Source: an uncultured beta proteobacterium (lineage in GTDB: Bacteria > Pseudomonadota > Gammaproteobacteria > Burkholderiales > SG8-39). Taken from it: a stretch of DNA of 54,012 nucleotides. The position numbers were made by a program, and so were the translations under genes. The notes beneath the pieces were generated by a model. It saw only the letters and a list, made by a program, of their open reading frames with translations. It was not told where the DNA came from and made no database searches. Positions 10,001 to 19,155 of this stretch are shown in pieces. Position 1 is the first letter of the stretch, and each line of letters starts with the position of its first letter. The stretch is from assembly GCA_902826155.1 (NCBI GenBank), contig CADEDU010000022.1, positions 1 to 54,012 on the forward strand, in the 5' to 3' direction.

Positions 10001-11439
10001 TGATCCGCGACCGGCTCGGCGCGCTCGGTCCGGTCACCGCAGGCGTGCTTGCCGCGTCACTTGCGATCGATCTGGGCGCGGTGGTGGCCGCGCTGACGCG
10101 CCTCGAAGTCGAAGGCTCGGTGATGCGCGGTCGCTTTTCGATGAGCGCCTCGCCGGCCGTGTCGCCCGATGCGCAGGACGCCGCGCGTGAGACCGAATGG
10201 TGCGATCGTCATCTGCTTGCACGCATCCACCGCTACACCGTCAATCGGCTGCGGCAGGAGATCGAACCGGTAGCCGCGCGCGATTTCCTGCGTTTCCTGT
10301 TGCGCTGGCAGCGGGTGGATCCGGGTGTTCGCGGCGAAGGCCCCGATGCGGTGGCGGCGGTGCTCTCACAGCTCGAGGGCTTCGAAGTGCCCGCCGCAGC
10401 CTGGGAGACCGAGGTGCTGCCGGCGCGCGTCGACAAGTACGACCCGGCGTGGCTCGATGAGCTCAGTCTCGCCGGTCGCGTGGCATGGCTGCGTCTGTCG
10501 ACGCCCAAGCCCGCGCAGGATCGCGCGATCGCGCCGGTGCGCACCACGCCGATCGCGTTGCTGTCACGCCGCAATCTCGCTGCGTGGTTGACGCTCGCTG
10601 TCGGCAACGACACGACGAACCTTGCCGCACGCAGCCAGCAAGTCGCGCAGTATCTGCACGAACATGGCGCGTCGTTCTTCGAAGAGATCGCCGCGGCCAC
10701 GCGCCTGCTGCCGGCGCAGCTGGAAGAAGCGCTCGCCGATCTCACCGCGCACGGTCTGGTCAGCGCCGACGGCTTCATCGGCCTGCGCGCGCTGCTGGTT
10801 CCGTCCGATCGCAGGCGCGCCAGCGGCAGCCACACGCGTCGACGTCGCACCGCGCTGTTCGGCATCGAAGACGCCGGACGCTGGTCGCTCACCCGCCGGC
10901 GAAGTATGCCGACCGACGGCGGCGATGCCGCTTCGGGCCCGACGCAGCATGCGGGCGCCGACATCGCTGAACACGTCGCGCACACCTTGCTCAAGCGCTA
11001 CGGCGTGGTGTTCTGGCGCCTGCTCGAACGCGAAGCGGCATGGCTGCCGCCGTGGCGCGAACTGCTCCGTGTTTATCGACGACTGGAGGCGCGCGGCGAG
11101 ATTCGCGGCGGTCGCTTTGTCGAAGGCATCTCCGGTGAACAGTTCGCGCTGCCCGATGCGCTGAACGCGCTGCGCGACACCCGCAAACGCGAGCGCGACG
11201 GCGCCTTGATCGCGGTGAGCGGCGCCGATCCGCTCAACCTGCTGGGCGTGCTCACGCCCGGACCGAAGCTCGCCGCGCTGACCACCAACCGGCTGCTCTA
11301 TCGCGACGGCGTACCGATCGCGGTGCTGGCGGGCGGCGAGGTGCGCATACTCGAAGAGCTCGATCAGAAGACGCTGGTGGATGCACGCAACACGCTCATC
11401 CGCCGCAACGTGCCACCGATGCTGGCGATGTTCGAATAG
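7051..11439 (+). CDS. lhr: Long-form Lhr ATP-dependent helicase
   Basis: A superfamily 2 DNA helicase of 1462 residues, close to the 1538 of E. coli Lhr, so it is the long form with the extra C-terminal domain. Motif I APTGSGKT (45-52), motif II DEIH (173-176), motif III LSATQ (207-211), HHGSLSR in the second RecA domain and motif [10 protein letters not shown] (367-374) are intact. A winged-helix and Lhr-specific region follows ([14 protein letters not shown] block, [15 protein letters not shown] near 675). The C-terminal half resembles the Lhr-CTD, which in E. coli has uracil-DNA glycosylase activity; whether that holds here is inferred. Likely role: DNA repair or recombination. Threonine aldolase follows after 17 bp on the same strand. 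Confidence 0.95.
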   Translation: MHCAVLDRFHPAVREWFGASFAAPTSAQAQAWPAIQAAEHVLLAAPTGSGKTLAAFLCAIDALVREGTAAGAGALPDETRVVYVSPLKALSNDIQRNLEAPLAGISAALERSGIAPPEIRTWVRTGDTSQAERSRVKKRAPHIVVTTPESLYILLTSKSGRDMLRTTRTVIVDEIHALAPNKRGAHLALSLERLQALTDDRLVRVGLSATQKPIEEIARFLVGGGREAASPPPCTVIDTGHVRERDLAIALPPTPLGAVMSGEVWEQLYDQLAQLVSEHRTTLVFVNTRRLAERAARHLSERLGKEHVTAHHGSLSRTQRFDAEQRLKRGELKALVATASLELGIDIGDVDLVCQLGSPHGIAAFLQRVGRSGHAVGGTPKGRLFPLSRDDLVECAALLDSVHRGELDRIAIPDAPLDVLAQQIVAEVSQQDWSEQSLLDLARRAYPYRAITREQFIEVVRMVAEGFHTRFGRRSAHIHRDAVGGVLRARRGASIAAVTSGGTIPDTADYTVMLEPQAHVVGTVNEDFAIESLPGDVFQLGNTSYRILRVERGTVRVEDAKGAPPGIPFWFGEAPGRTKELSDAVVRLRQTVVDAPTSPKESLAAAMQIGADAAEQLTDYLVSAHAALGALPTFDTVILERFFDESGGMQLVIHSSFGSRINRAWGLALRKRFCRKFNFELQAAAIEDAIVLSLSTSHSFELMEVAHYLSSKTVRPLLIQALLDAPMFPTRWRWNASIALALLRFRGGRKVAPQLQRMQAEDLLATVFPDQVACGENIVGDREVPDHPLVAQTIADCLREVMDIDGLEQVLRGIEAGTIRVLARDLTEPSPLALEILSARPYAFLDDAPLEERRTQAVMARRWLDPQTANDLGRLDPAAIARVREEVWPTPRNADELHDALLGLSFLDRHELRAAGWESMAETLIGARRAAWLAVASQRTLLVAAERLPVLRAIFPDVAATPPVEVPEEFRTVAWLAEDALIEVIRDRLGALGPVTAGVLAASLAIDLGAVVAALTRLEVEGSVMRGRFSMSASPAVSPDAQDAARETEWCDRHLLARIHRYTVNRLRQEIEPVAARDFLRFLLRWQRVDPGVRGEGPDAVAAVLSQLEGFEVPAAAWETEVLPARVDKYDPAWLDELSLAGRVAWLRLSTPKPAQDRAIAPVRTTPIALLSRRNLAAWLTLAVGNDTTNLAARSQQVAQYLHEHGASFFEEIAAATRLLPAQLEEALADLTAHGLVSADGFIGLRALLVPSDRRRASGSHTRRRRTALFGIEDAGRWSLTRRRSMPTDGGDAASGPTQHAGADIAEHVAHTLLKRYGVVFWRLLEREAAWLPPWRELLRVYRRLEARGEIRGGRFVEGISGEQFALPDALNALRDTRKRERDGALIAVSGADPLNLLGVLTPGPKLAALTTNRLLYRDGVPIAVLAGGEVRILEELDQKTLVDARNTLIRRNVPPMLAMFE

Positions 11440-11456
11440 CCCGGAGAATCCATTTC

Positions 11457-12482
11457 ATGGCGATCACCGATACCCGATGGGTCGATCTGCGCAGCGACAC
11501 CGTGACACAGCCGAGCGCCGCCATGCGCGCGGCAATGATGTCGGCTGAGCTCGGCGACGATGTGCTGGGCGACGATCCGACGGTGCAGCGTTTGCAGGCG
11601 CGCGCAGCGGAGCTGTTCGGCTTCGAGGCGGGATTGTTCTTTCCGTCCGGCACGCAATCGAATCTGGCGGCGTTGATGAGTCACTGCCAGCGCGGCGAGG
11701 AGTACCTGGTCGGCCAGGAAGCGCACACCTATCGCTATGAAGCGGGCGGCGGCGCGGTGCTGGGGAGCATCCAGCCGCAACCGATCAGCAATCAGCCCGA
11801 CGGCTCGATTGCGCTTGCCGACATCGAAGCGGCGATCAAACCAGACGATCCGCACTTCGCGCGAACGCGGCTGCTCGCGCTGGAGAACACGATCGGCGGT
11901 CGCGTGGTGTCGCGCGCCTATCTCGAATCGGCGCTGGAACTGGCGAAGCGTCGCGGGCTGTCGGTGCATCTGGATGGCGCACGCGTATTCAATGCCGCCG
12001 CGCAACTGAACATGCCGGTGCGCGATCTGTGCCGCGGCTTCGATTCGGTGTCGGCGTGCCTGTCGAAGGGTCTGGGCACGCCCGCCGGCACGGTGTTGGT
12101 GGGTTCGCGCGAACTGATCAAGCGTGCAGTGCGAGCGCGCAAGATTCTTGGCGGCGCGATGCGGCAGGCGGGCATTCTCGCCGCGGCGGGCCTGTATGCG
12201 CTGGAGCACAACGTCGCGCGGCTGGCTGACGATCACGCCAACGCGCAACGCCTCGCGCAAGGCTTGCGCGGCATCGAACCGCTGCAAGTCGATAGTGCGC
12301 ACACCAACATGGTGTTCGTGCGCGTGCCGGCCGAACGCGCGCAGGCACTCGGTGCGTTCGTGCGCGAGCGGGGTGTGCGAACCCTGCCCGGCCCACGGCT
12401 GCGGCTGGTGACGCATCTGGATGTCGACGCAGCCGGCATCGATCGGGCTGTGGATGCCTTCAAGGCGTTCTTCGCACACTGA
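11457..12482 (+). CDS. ltaE: Low-specificity L-threonine aldolase
   Basis: A 341-residue PLP fold-type I enzyme cleaving L-threonine or L-allo-threonine to glycine and acetaldehyde. The N-terminal VDLRSDTVTQPSAAMR matches the LtaE start MIDLRSDTVTRPS; HLDGARVFNAA (171-181) holds the PLP-binding Asp, and the Schiff-base lysine is K204 in CLSKGLGTPAGTVLVGS. Length fits the family (333 in E. coli). The last codons (AFFAH) form the first copy of a 13-bp tandem repeat that continues past the stop codon. It lies 17 bp behind lhr. A threonine/serine dehydratase is encoded 9 kb away, so the window holds two routes of threonine breakdown. Confidence 0.94.
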   Translation: MAITDTRWVDLRSDTVTQPSAAMRAAMMSAELGDDVLGDDPTVQRLQARAAELFGFEAGLFFPSGTQSNLAALMSHCQRGEEYLVGQEAHTYRYEAGGGAVLGSIQPQPISNQPDGSIALADIEAAIKPDDPHFARTRLLALENTIGGRVVSRAYLESALELAKRRGLSVHLDGARVFNAAAQLNMPVRDLCRGFDSVSACLSKGLGTPAGTVLVGSRELIKRAVRARKILGGAMRQAGILAAAGLYALEHNVARLADDHANAQRLAQGLRGIEPLQVDSAHTNMVFVRVPAERAQALGAFVRERGVRTLPGPRLRLVTHLDVDAAGIDRAVDAFKAFFAH

Positions 12483-12519
12483 GTTCGCACACTGAGTTCG
12501 CCCACTCGATTCGTGCACT
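12468..12519 (+). repeat. 13-bp tandem repeat, four copies, over the ltaE stop codon
   Basis: Copies: TTCTTCGCACACT (12468-12480), GAGTTCGCACACT (12481-12493), GAGTTCGCCCACT (12494-12506) and CGATTCGTGCACT (12507-12519). Copies 2 and 3 differ at one base; copies 1 and 4 are more diverged. The stop codon TGA spans the junction of copies 1 and 2. It looks like slippage growth of the gene's end into the spacer. Confidence 0.8.
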
Positions 12520-12559
12520 CACACTCAATCGACGCAATGAGCGAGGCACACGCCGTTCG

Positions 12560-13804
12560 ATGAGCACCACGACGCCCGAATCGGGCGCAGCAAGTGAACC
12601 CAGGCAGTCGGTGCTGATACCGTTGACGGTGACGGTGGGCATGCAATCGCTCACCGCTTTCGCCTTGCACTCGGCCGCGGTGTATGCGCCGATCGTCGCA
12701 CCGGATTTCGACGTGCAACCCGAACGCGTCAGCGTGTTCGTCACGATGGCCTATTTCGTGGCGATGGTCTCCGGCCTGGCGTGCTCCGGGGTCATCGCGC
12801 GCATGGGGCCGCTGCGCACCGTGCAGCTCGGCCTGCTGTCATCGGGCATCGGCCTGGCGAGCGGCGCCCTGGGCGTGCTGCCGATGCTGGTGGCTACCGC
12901 GGCGCTGGTCGGTCTGGGCAACGGTTTCACCGGGCCGGTGAGTTCGCACATCCTGGTTGAACGCGCACCGCGGCGGATCCTCTCGTTCGTGCTCGCGGCC
13001 AAGCAAACCGGCGTGCCGATCGGCGGTGGCATCGCCGGTGCGGTGATCCCGGTGCTGGCACTAACGGTCGGCTGGCGCTACTCGCTGCTCATGGCCGCCG
13101 CGGTATATCTGGTTGCGGTCATGGCGCTGCAATCGCTGCGCGCCGACTACGACGCCAAGCGCGATCGCAGCGCGCGCCTCGACGTGACCACGGTCACGCG
13201 GCAGATGCGAGCGGCGCTGGAGATGACCTGGCGCCATCCGGTGCTACGCGATCTGGCGCTCGCGTGCTTCGCGTTCGTCCTGATCCAGTGGGTGGTGCTG
13301 GTGTTCATGGTGTCGCTGCTGCATGTGCGGCTCGGCTTCTCGCTGGTCACCGCGGGGCTGGTCTACTCGGCGGCGCAGATCACGGCGATTCCCGGTCGTC
13401 TGATCTGGGGCGCGCTCGCCGATCGGATCGGCAATCCCACCGCGCTGTTGGGTTGGCTCGGCGTGACGATGGCGATTGGCGCCGGAGCAATCGGCTTCTG
13501 GACCGCGCAATGGCCGATCGAATGGATCTTCGTGGTGAGCGTGCTGTTCGGTGCCACCGGAGTGAGCTGGAACGGACTGTTCTTCTCCGAGGTCGCGCGC
13601 AATGTGAAGCTCGAAGACGTCGGCCGCGCGACCGGTGGAGGTCAGTTCATCGGTTTTCTGGGCGGCATGCTCGGGCCGCTCGTGTTCGATCTGATCGCCA
13701 GCACCACGTCGAGCTATCGTCTCGCCTACCTCATGCTCGCGGTGCTGCCGCTGCTGGTTGGACTGCGGCTCATCCTCAAGCCCTCAGCGCGTCGCGCCCT
13801 CTGA
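12560..13804 (+). CDS. Major facilitator superfamily permease
   Basis: A 414-residue inner-membrane protein with about 12 hydrophobic segments split by a charged central loop (RADYDAKRDRSARLDVTTVTRQ, near residues 192-213). The family A motif is degenerate: SGVIARMGPLRTVQLG between helices 2 and 3, and GALADRIGNPTALLGWLG in the second half. Such proteins move small solutes by proton coupling; no substrate can be read. It begins 78 bp after ltaE, with the repeat in between, and ends 12 bp before the synthetase gene, so the pair is probably co-transcribed and the permease may carry that enzyme's carboxylate substrate. Confidence 0.9.
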   Translation: MSTTTPESGAASEPRQSVLIPLTVTVGMQSLTAFALHSAAVYAPIVAPDFDVQPERVSVFVTMAYFVAMVSGLACSGVIARMGPLRTVQLGLLSSGIGLASGALGVLPMLVATAALVGLGNGFTGPVSSHILVERAPRRILSFVLAAKQTGVPIGGGIAGAVIPVLALTVGWRYSLLMAAAVYLVAVMALQSLRADYDAKRDRSARLDVTTVTRQMRAALEMTWRHPVLRDLALACFAFVLIQWVVLVFMVSLLHVRLGFSLVTAGLVYSAAQITAIPGRLIWGALADRIGNPTALLGWLGVTMAIGAGAIGFWTAQWPIEWIFVVSVLFGATGVSWNGLFFSEVARNVKLEDVGRATGGGQFIGFLGGMLGPLVFDLIASTTSSYRLAYLMLAVLPLLVGLRLILKPSARRAL

Positions 13805-13816
13805 GACAGGTTCGAC

Positions 13817-15379
13817 GTGACCGCCATTGAACTGCTCAGCCGGCCGTTCGGCTCGATCACCGACCTCGTGCGACTGCACGGGCGCGACACGCCGGATCGG
13901 ATCGCACTCGTCGACGCAGACGAGCGCCTTACCTACGCGGCACTCGATCGGTACGTCGATCGCTTTGCCGCCGCGCTGCAGCGGGATGGCACCGGAGCGG
14001 GCGAAACCATCGCGATCGTCGCGCGCGCGAGCGTGCACTACGTGGCGGTGTTCCTCGGTGCACTGCGAGCGGGCGTGGTGGTCGCACCGCTGCCACCCTC
14101 GGCAACGCCCGATCAACTTGCCGCGATGATCGCCGACAGCGAGGCGACGCATCTGTTCCTCGATCAGGACAACAGACAGGCGCTGGCGGCGAAGTTGCCC
14201 GCGGTGCGCGCCCGGCTGGTCGATCTTAATGCCACGTCGCTCGCGCGCTGGATCGATACCGCCGAGCAACCTCAGCCGGTGACGCTGAAGCCGGATGCGC
14301 CGTTCAACATCATCTACAGCTCGGGCACGACCGGCACGCCCAAAGGCATCGTGCAGCCGCATCGCATGCGCTGGGCACACGCGCAGCGCGGCATCACCTA
14401 TGGCTATCGCGCCCGCTGCGTCACGCTGCTGGCCACGCCGCTCTACTCGAACACGACGCTGGTCAGCTTGTTCCCGACGCTGGCCCTCGGCGGCACGGCC
14501 GTGTTGATGGACAAGTTCGACGTCGAGCGTTATCTGGTGCTGGCCGAGCAGCACCGCGCCACGCACACAATGCTGGTGCCGGTGCAGTACCAGCGCATCA
14601 TGGCGCATCCGCGCTTCGATCAATTCGATCTGCGCGCGTTCGAGGCGAAGTTCTGCACCAGCGCGCCGTTCGCCGCGGCGCTCAAGGCCGATGTGCTGGC
14701 GCGTTGGCCGGGCACGCTATTCGAGTTCTTCGGCATGACTGAAGGCGGCGGCACGTTCATCCTCGCCGCGCACGATCATCGCGACAAGCTGCACACCGTC
14801 GGGCGCGCCGCCGCCGGTCACGACATCCGCTTCATCGACGAAGCGGGCAACGAAGTTGCGCCCGGCGAAATCGGCGAGATCGTCGGCCATTCCGCCTCGA
14901 TGATGAGCGGGTACCGCAATCAGCCCGCGCTCTCGGCGGCCGCGTACTGGTTCGACGCGAGTGGCAAGCGCTTCATCCGCACCGGCGATCTGGGCCGGCT
15001 CGATGCCGAGGGATTTCTCACGCTGCTCGATCGGCGCAAGGACATGATCATCTCGGGCGGCTTCAATATCTATCCGAGCGATCTTGAAGGCGTGCTGCGA
15101 TCGCATCCCGCTGTAGTGGATGTCGCGGTGATCGGCGTGCCGAGCGAGCGCTGGGGCGAGACGCCGGTCGCGTGCGTGGTGTTGCGCGAGGTAAGCGCCG
15201 CGAACACAGCAGCCATTGAGCAAACGCTGCTCGCCTGGGCGAACGAGCGGCTGGGCAAGATGCAGCGGCTGAACGCGGTGCTCGTAGTCGACGCGGTGCC
15301 GCGCAGCGCGATCGGCAAGGTGCTCAAACGCGAGTTGCGCGAGCGGTTCCTCGTCGATGATGTACGCCGGGCCGACTGA
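13817..15379 (+). CDS. Class I adenylate-forming acyl-CoA synthetase/ligase
   Basis: A 520-residue enzyme that activates a carboxylate with ATP and then, by analogy, transfers it to CoA. The P-loop A3 motif is SSGTTGTPKG (168-177); EFFGMTEGGG matches A5, FIRTGDLG matches A7, RRKDMIISGGFNIYPSDLE matches A8, and the catalytic lysine lies in SAIGKVLKREL (A10) near the C-terminus. Both the large N-terminal and the small C-terminal domain are complete. The start is GTG at 13817, 12 bp after the permease stop. It resembles 4-coumarate-CoA-ligase-like or medium-chain acid ligases; the chain or ring it uses is unknown. It converges on the phosphodiesterase operon. Confidence 0.92.
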   Translation: MTAIELLSRPFGSITDLVRLHGRDTPDRIALVDADERLTYAALDRYVDRFAAALQRDGTGAGETIAIVARASVHYVAVFLGALRAGVVVAPLPPSATPDQLAAMIADSEATHLFLDQDNRQALAAKLPAVRARLVDLNATSLARWIDTAEQPQPVTLKPDAPFNIIYSSGTTGTPKGIVQPHRMRWAHAQRGITYGYRARCVTLLATPLYSNTTLVSLFPTLALGGTAVLMDKFDVERYLVLAEQHRATHTMLVPVQYQRIMAHPRFDQFDLRAFEAKFCTSAPFAAALKADVLARWPGTLFEFFGMTEGGGTFILAAHDHRDKLHTVGRAAAGHDIRFIDEAGNEVAPGEIGEIVGHSASMMSGYRNQPALSAAAYWFDASGKRFIRTGDLGRLDAEGFLTLLDRRKDMIISGGFNIYPSDLEGVLRSHPAVVDVAVIGVPSERWGETPVACVVLREVSAANTAAIEQTLLAWANERLGKMQRLNAVLVVDAVPRSAIGKVLKRELRERFLVDDVRRAD

Positions 15380-15383
15380 ATTC

Positions 15384-15497
15384 GGGGCGGGGGTGCGCCC
15401 ACACAAACCGGCGCACTAGTTGCGCCGCAAACCAGGCTCCCTCCCCCTCTAGTCGCGAAGCGGCGCGAGAGGGGCGAGGGCGGGGGGCGGGGGTGCG
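15384..15497. repeat. 14-bp G-rich direct repeat flanking a hairpin between convergent genes
   Basis: GGGGCGGGGGTGCG occurs at 15384-15397 and again at 15484-15497, exactly 100 bp apart. Between them, at 15444-15474, CCCCTCT and AGAGGGG enclose an inner CGC-GAA-GCG hairpin, with further complementary CCCTC and GAGGG blocks outside. This G/C-strand-biased block with a hairpin is like the intergenic repeats found in many copies in high-GC proteobacterial genomes. It may serve as a terminator for the two converging genes, though it has no T-tract. Confidence 0.6.
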
Positions 15498-15500
15498 ACC

Positions 15501-16319
15501 CTAATCGATAAGCTTGTCGCCATCAAAGAAGGGATACGGCCCGGCGAATTCACCGATGAACGCGGTGTGACTGACCAGTCCGCTCGCATCGTTCCAGGCG
15601 TGCAGTTGATAACCCGGCGGTTCCATCATGAAACGCGACGGTGCGTTGGGTGCGAGATCGAGCGCCACCTGATGCGCTGGACTCGGACAGGTGGAAGCGA
15701 TCGTTCCGGCGAAGCGCACTTGAATCGGTCGATGCAGATGACCGCACAGCACCCGCTCCACCTGCGGATGACGCGCGATCACCTGCGCGAGGCCGGTGCT
15801 GTCGGCGAGACCGATCTTGTCCATGTGACCGATCCAGGTGGCGAACGGCGGGTGATGCATGATCACCACGGTCGGTTTCGCCGGCACCGCAGCCAGCGTG
15901 CGATCGAGCCATTCGAGGCGGGTGTTGCACAGCTCGCCGCCGCTCGCGCCCGGGATCACCGTGTCGAGTGCGACGATCCGCACCGGCCATTCGTCGATCG
16001 CGTACTGCACGAACGGCTCCCATTGGCGCAAGTAGCGATGCTCGGGAAACGCGCGGCGCAGCGCGGCACGCTCGTCGTGATTGCCGGGAATGAGATACAT
16101 CGGAATCGACAGCGCATCGAGCCGCTCGCGCAACGTGGCGTACTCGTCGTCGCGGCCGAAGTCGACGAGATCGCCGGTGGCGACGATCACGTCCGGTCGC
16201 TGCTTGAGCGCATCGATGTGGGCCACGCACCGGCTGAGCATGCCGGCGGTATCGACGACGCGGTATGAAAGCTTGCCGCCCGCCTTGATGTGCAGGTCAC
16301 TGATCTGGCCGATGATCAT
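15501..16319 (-). CDS. GpdQ/CpdA-like metallophosphodiesterase
   Basis: A 272-residue calcineurin-fold hydrolase with the full two-metal set: ISDLH (Asp/His), ATGDLVDFGR (Asp), IPGNHDE (Asn-His), VIMHHPPF (His) and CGHLH (His-x-His). The layout DAL.RPDVIVATGDLVDFGRDDEY...MYLIPGNHD and the ending FAGPYPFFD resemble the glycerophosphodiesterase GpdQ more than the cAMP phosphodiesterase CpdA, but the two are related. The start could be ATG at 16319 or the GTG directly before it. It is the last gene of a minus-strand operon, 26 bp or so behind an ABC transporter ATPase, so it probably hydrolyses what the transporter imports. No signal peptide is seen, which places it in the cytoplasm. Confidence 0.88.
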   Translation of the reverse strand: MIIGQISDLHIKAGGKLSYRVVDTAGMLSRCVAHIDALKQRPDVIVATGDLVDFGRDDEYATLRERLDALSIPMYLIPGNHDERAALRRAFPEHRYLRQWEPFVQYAIDEWPVRIVALDTVIPGASGGELCNTRLEWLDRTLAAVPAKPTVVIMHHPPFATWIGHMDKIGLADSTGLAQVIARHPQVERVLCGHLHRPIQVRFAGTIASTCPSPAHQVALDLAPNAPSRFMMEPPGYQLHAWNDASGLVSHTAFIGEFAGPYPFFDGDKLID

Positions 16320-16348
16320 CACTAGCCTCGTTGTCGATGCCGGGTCGG

Positions 16349-17401
16349 TCAGTGTTGGAACGCGATGATCGCATCGCCCTCGACCGCGAGTTCGATTGCA
16401 TCGCCCTTGCGGTAGGTGCGCCGCTCGTTGGTCTCCACCACGATCGGTTCGGCGCCGCCGGAATCGACGATCAGGCGGGTGTGATCGCCCAGGAAAAACG
16501 CCGAGACGATGGTGCCGCGCAACTGCCCCGCACCGGCCGCGACGATGCGCACGTCTTCGGGGCGAAACATGACTTCCACCGTCACCGAATCCGTGCGTGC
16601 AGCGCCGCGCCAGGTGAGTCGACCGCCCGGAACGTCGAGCGCATCGCCATTCGCACGACCTTGCATCCGGTTCATCGTGCCGACGAAATCGGCGACGAAG
16701 CGCGTGCGCGGCTGATAGTAGATGTCTTGCGGAGTACCGATCTGCGCGATGCGGCCCTTCTCCATCACCGCCACGCGATCGCCCAGCGCCATCGCCTCGG
16801 CCTGATCGTGCGTCACATAGATCGCGGTGACCGACAGGCTGCGCAGCAGCCGGTCGATGTCGACGCGCAACTGATCGCGCAGCTTGGCATCCAACGCGGT
16901 CAGCGGTTCATCGAGCAGCAGCACGCGCGGACGCACTGCCAGCGCACGTGCCAGGGCCACGCGCTGACGCTGACCGCCCGAGAGCTGATCGATGCTCCGA
17001 TGGCCGAACGCATCGAGTTGCATCATCGCGAGCATTTCATCGACGCGCGCGCTGCGATCGCTCGACGCGACCTTGCGCACCTTGAGCCCATATTCGATGT
17101 TGCCGCGCACATCCAGATTCGGAAACAGCGCGTAGCTCTGGAACACCATGCCGACGTTGCGCCGTTCGATCGGCATCGCGGTGACGTCGTCGTCGCCGAA
17201 GCGCACCGAACCGCCCTGGTCGGGCGATTCCAGGCCGGCGATGATGCGGAGCAGCGTGGTCTTGCCGCACCCCGACGGGCCGAGCAGCACCACCGTCTCG
17301 CCGGCGTTGACGTCGAGATCGACCGGTTCGAGCGCGCGCGTGCCGTCGGGAAATGTCTTGGCGCACTGCTGCAACCGGATGCGTACGGCGTCGATGCTCA
17401 C
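16349..17401 (-). CDS. ABC transporter ATP-binding protein (spermidine/iron/phosphonate importer class)
   Basis: A 350-residue importer ATPase. Walker A GPSGCGKT (41-48), Q-loop Q88 in VFQSYALFP, signature LSGGQ (140-144), Walker B VLLLDE (160-165) and H-loop H198 in YVTHDQAEA are all present. A C-terminal TOBE-type regulatory domain (about residues 240-350, MFRPEDVRIV) places it in the CysA/PotA/FbpC/UgpC group. The start is GTG at 17401. It follows the second permease by 10 bp and precedes the phosphodiesterase. Together with the binding protein and two permeases it makes a complete importer. Confidence 0.94.
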   Translation of the reverse strand: MSIDAVRIRLQQCAKTFPDGTRALEPVDLDVNAGETVVLLGPSGCGKTTLLRIIAGLESPDQGGSVRFGDDDVTAMPIERRNVGMVFQSYALFPNLDVRGNIEYGLKVRKVASSDRSARVDEMLAMMQLDAFGHRSIDQLSGGQRQRVALARALAVRPRVLLLDEPLTALDAKLRDQLRVDIDRLLRSLSVTAIYVTHDQAEAMALGDRVAVMEKGRIAQIGTPQDIYYQPRTRFVADFVGTMNRMQGRANGDALDVPGGRLTWRGAARTDSVTVEVMFRPEDVRIVAAGAGQLRGTIVSAFFLGDHTRLIVDSGGAEPIVVETNERRTYRKGDAIELAVEGDAIIAFQH

Positions 17402-17411
17402 GATGGCCTGC

Positions 17412-18212
17412 TCAGGTTGCGTTGTTGCGGGTTTGCACCGTGCGGCCCGACAGCCACTGCATCGCCACCAGCAGCGGCACGATCATGATGAAGAACACAA
17501 TCGTGTAGGCTGAGCCGATTTCCAGCCGCATCGATGCGTAGCTGTCGGCCAGGCCGACGGGCAAGGTCTTGGTGAGCGGCGTGTGCAGCATCCAGGTGAT
17601 ATTGAATTCACCCATCGACAAGGTGACGACCATCAGCGCGCCGGCGAGGATACCGGGCCGCGCGTTGGGGAGTACGACGTTCCAGAACCGTTCTCGAAAG
17701 CTTGCGCCGAGACTCGCTGCAGCCTCTTCAAGTGTCTTCAGATCGATCGCGGCCATCACCGCGAGCACCGAGCGCACCATGAACGGCAACGTGAACAGCA
17801 CGTGTCCGACCAGAATGAACAGCCACGACTGGCGAAAGCCGCGCAACTCACCGTAGAACAGGATCAGCGCGAGCGCAGTGGCCAGCCCCGGCACGGCAAC
17901 CGGGAGCACCAGCAGTTCCTCGACCAGGCGCGTGAATCGATTCTGAACTCGCGCCAGCGCGTATGCCGCCGGCACGCCCAGGATGAGCGTGCACACGAGC
18001 GTCGCCAGCGCCACGCCGATCGAGCGAAAAATTGTGTCGGCGTAGAGCGACCACACCTCGCCGATCCAGCGGAGCGTAAGTCCGCTGCGCACGCCGACGA
18101 AGAAGTTGTTCGACAGACCTGCGAGCACCGACAACACCACCGGCACCACCAGAAACGCGCAGGTGAGCGCGGTGAAGCCAAGCTGGAGCCAGAACAGAGC
18201 GGGGCGCTTCAT
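17412..18212 (-). CDS. ABC transporter inner-membrane permease, second subunit
   Basis: A 266-residue permease with about six hydrophobic segments and the EAA loop LEEAAASLGASFRERFWNVVLPNARPG, the contact site for the ATPase. The start MKRPALFWLQLGF at 18212 begins directly with a membrane segment; an in-frame ATG at 18269 would add 19 Arg-rich residues and is less likely. It resembles PotC/FbpB-half/PhnV-type subunits. Spacing to the ATPase gene is 10 bp, so translation is probably coupled. A gap of 84 bp separates it from the first permease. Confidence 0.9.
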   Translation of the reverse strand: MKRPALFWLQLGFTALTCAFLVVPVVLSVLAGLSNNFFVGVRSGLTLRWIGEVWSLYADTIFRSIGVALATLVCTLILGVPAAYALARVQNRFTRLVEELLVLPVAVPGLATALALILFYGELRGFRQSWLFILVGHVLFTLPFMVRSVLAVMAAIDLKTLEEAAASLGASFRERFWNVVLPNARPGILAGALMVVTLSMGEFNITWMLHTPLTKTLPVGLADSYASMRLEIGSAYTIVFFIMIVPLLVAMQWLSGRTVQTRNNAT

Positions 18213-18296
18213 GAAGCGTGCGTCATTGCGGTTGCACCGACTGGCACGGAACCTGTGCGATCGCGACAAGGGCGAGACGAAATCTGCATACGCACA

Positions 18297-19112
18297 TCAG
18301 GCGGCCGCGGCGACGGTAGAGCCCGCGAATGTGCGCGCGAGCGCAAGCACTGCCCAGGTCGCCACGCCCAGCACGATCGACAGCGCCGCTGCGGTGGCGA
18401 AATTGGCGTAGTTGGTGAACTCGGTATAGATGGTGATCGGCAGGACGTTGATGCGCGTGGCAAGCGTGAACGCCGTGCCGAACGCGCCCATGCTGGTGGC
18501 GAAGCAAATGGCGCCAGCTGCGATCAACGCCGGCTTCAACCCGGGCAGGATCACGTCGACCACCACGCGCCACGGCGACGCTCCGAGCGAGCGAGCCGCT
18601 TCTTCGAGCCGCCGGTCGAGCTTCTCGGCCGCGGCCTGGATGGTGAGGATCACCCGCGGGATCGAGAAATACAGATAGCCGAGGAACAGCCCACCCATCG
18701 AGTACGCGAACACCCAGCGCTCACCGGTCAGTGGTTCGCTCAGAGCGCCGATCAATCCCTGTCGACCGGCGAGCATGATCACCATGAATCCAACCACCAC
18801 GCCGGGAAACGCGAGTGGAAAGGTGAGCATCGCGGTGAGCCAGCCACGACCGGGAAATCGATTGCGCTCCAGAAACAGCCCAGCCACCGTCGCAATCGCG
18901 AGCGTGGCGATCGTCACCGCCGCCGACAGCAGCACGGTCGACACGAAGCTCGACCAGTAGTTGGCGTTGGTGACGAACGCGATGTACTCGGCCAGGCCAT
19001 TCTTGCCGCCACCAGCCACCGTGGTGAGTCGCGCCATCGGCAGCAGCCAAAAGGCCGTGAACACAGCCCCTGCCGGCGCCAGCAGCCACAGGTAACGCGC
19101 GATGGGTATCAC
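18297..19112 (-). CDS. ABC transporter inner-membrane permease, first subunit
   Basis: About 271 residues from a GTG at 19112, starting VIPIARYLWLLAPAG. The open frame extends to an ATG at 19382, but that part overlaps the binding-protein gene and reads as an Arg/Ser-rich out-of-frame shadow, so it is rejected. No ATG is available between the upstream stop and the first membrane helix. About six membrane segments are visible, plus the EAA loop LEEAARSLGASPWRVVVDVILPGLKP. It pairs with the following permease as a heterodimer of the PotB/PhnU kind. There is no clear Shine-Dalgarno before the GTG, so the exact start is uncertain. Confidence 0.88.
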   Translation of the reverse strand: MIPIARYLWLLAPAGAVFTAFWLLPMARLTTVAGGGKNGLAEYIAFVTNANYWSSFVSTVLLSAAVTIATLAIATVAGLFLERNRFPGRGWLTAMLTFPLAFPGVVVGFMVIMLAGRQGLIGALSEPLTGERWVFAYSMGGLFLGYLYFSIPRVILTIQAAAEKLDRRLEEAARSLGASPWRVVVDVILPGLKPALIAAGAICFATSMGAFGTAFTLATRINVLPITIYTEFTNYANFATAAALSIVLGVATWAVLALARTFAGSTVAAAA

Positions 19113-19155
19113 GTACGGCGCGTGCGCAAGATCGCGGCCAAGCGCCGTGAGCCGG

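Noticed and set aside
12468..12519. Tandem repeat considered as a CRISPR array
   Set aside because: The units are directly adjacent without spacers, only 13 bp long, and no cas genes are present.
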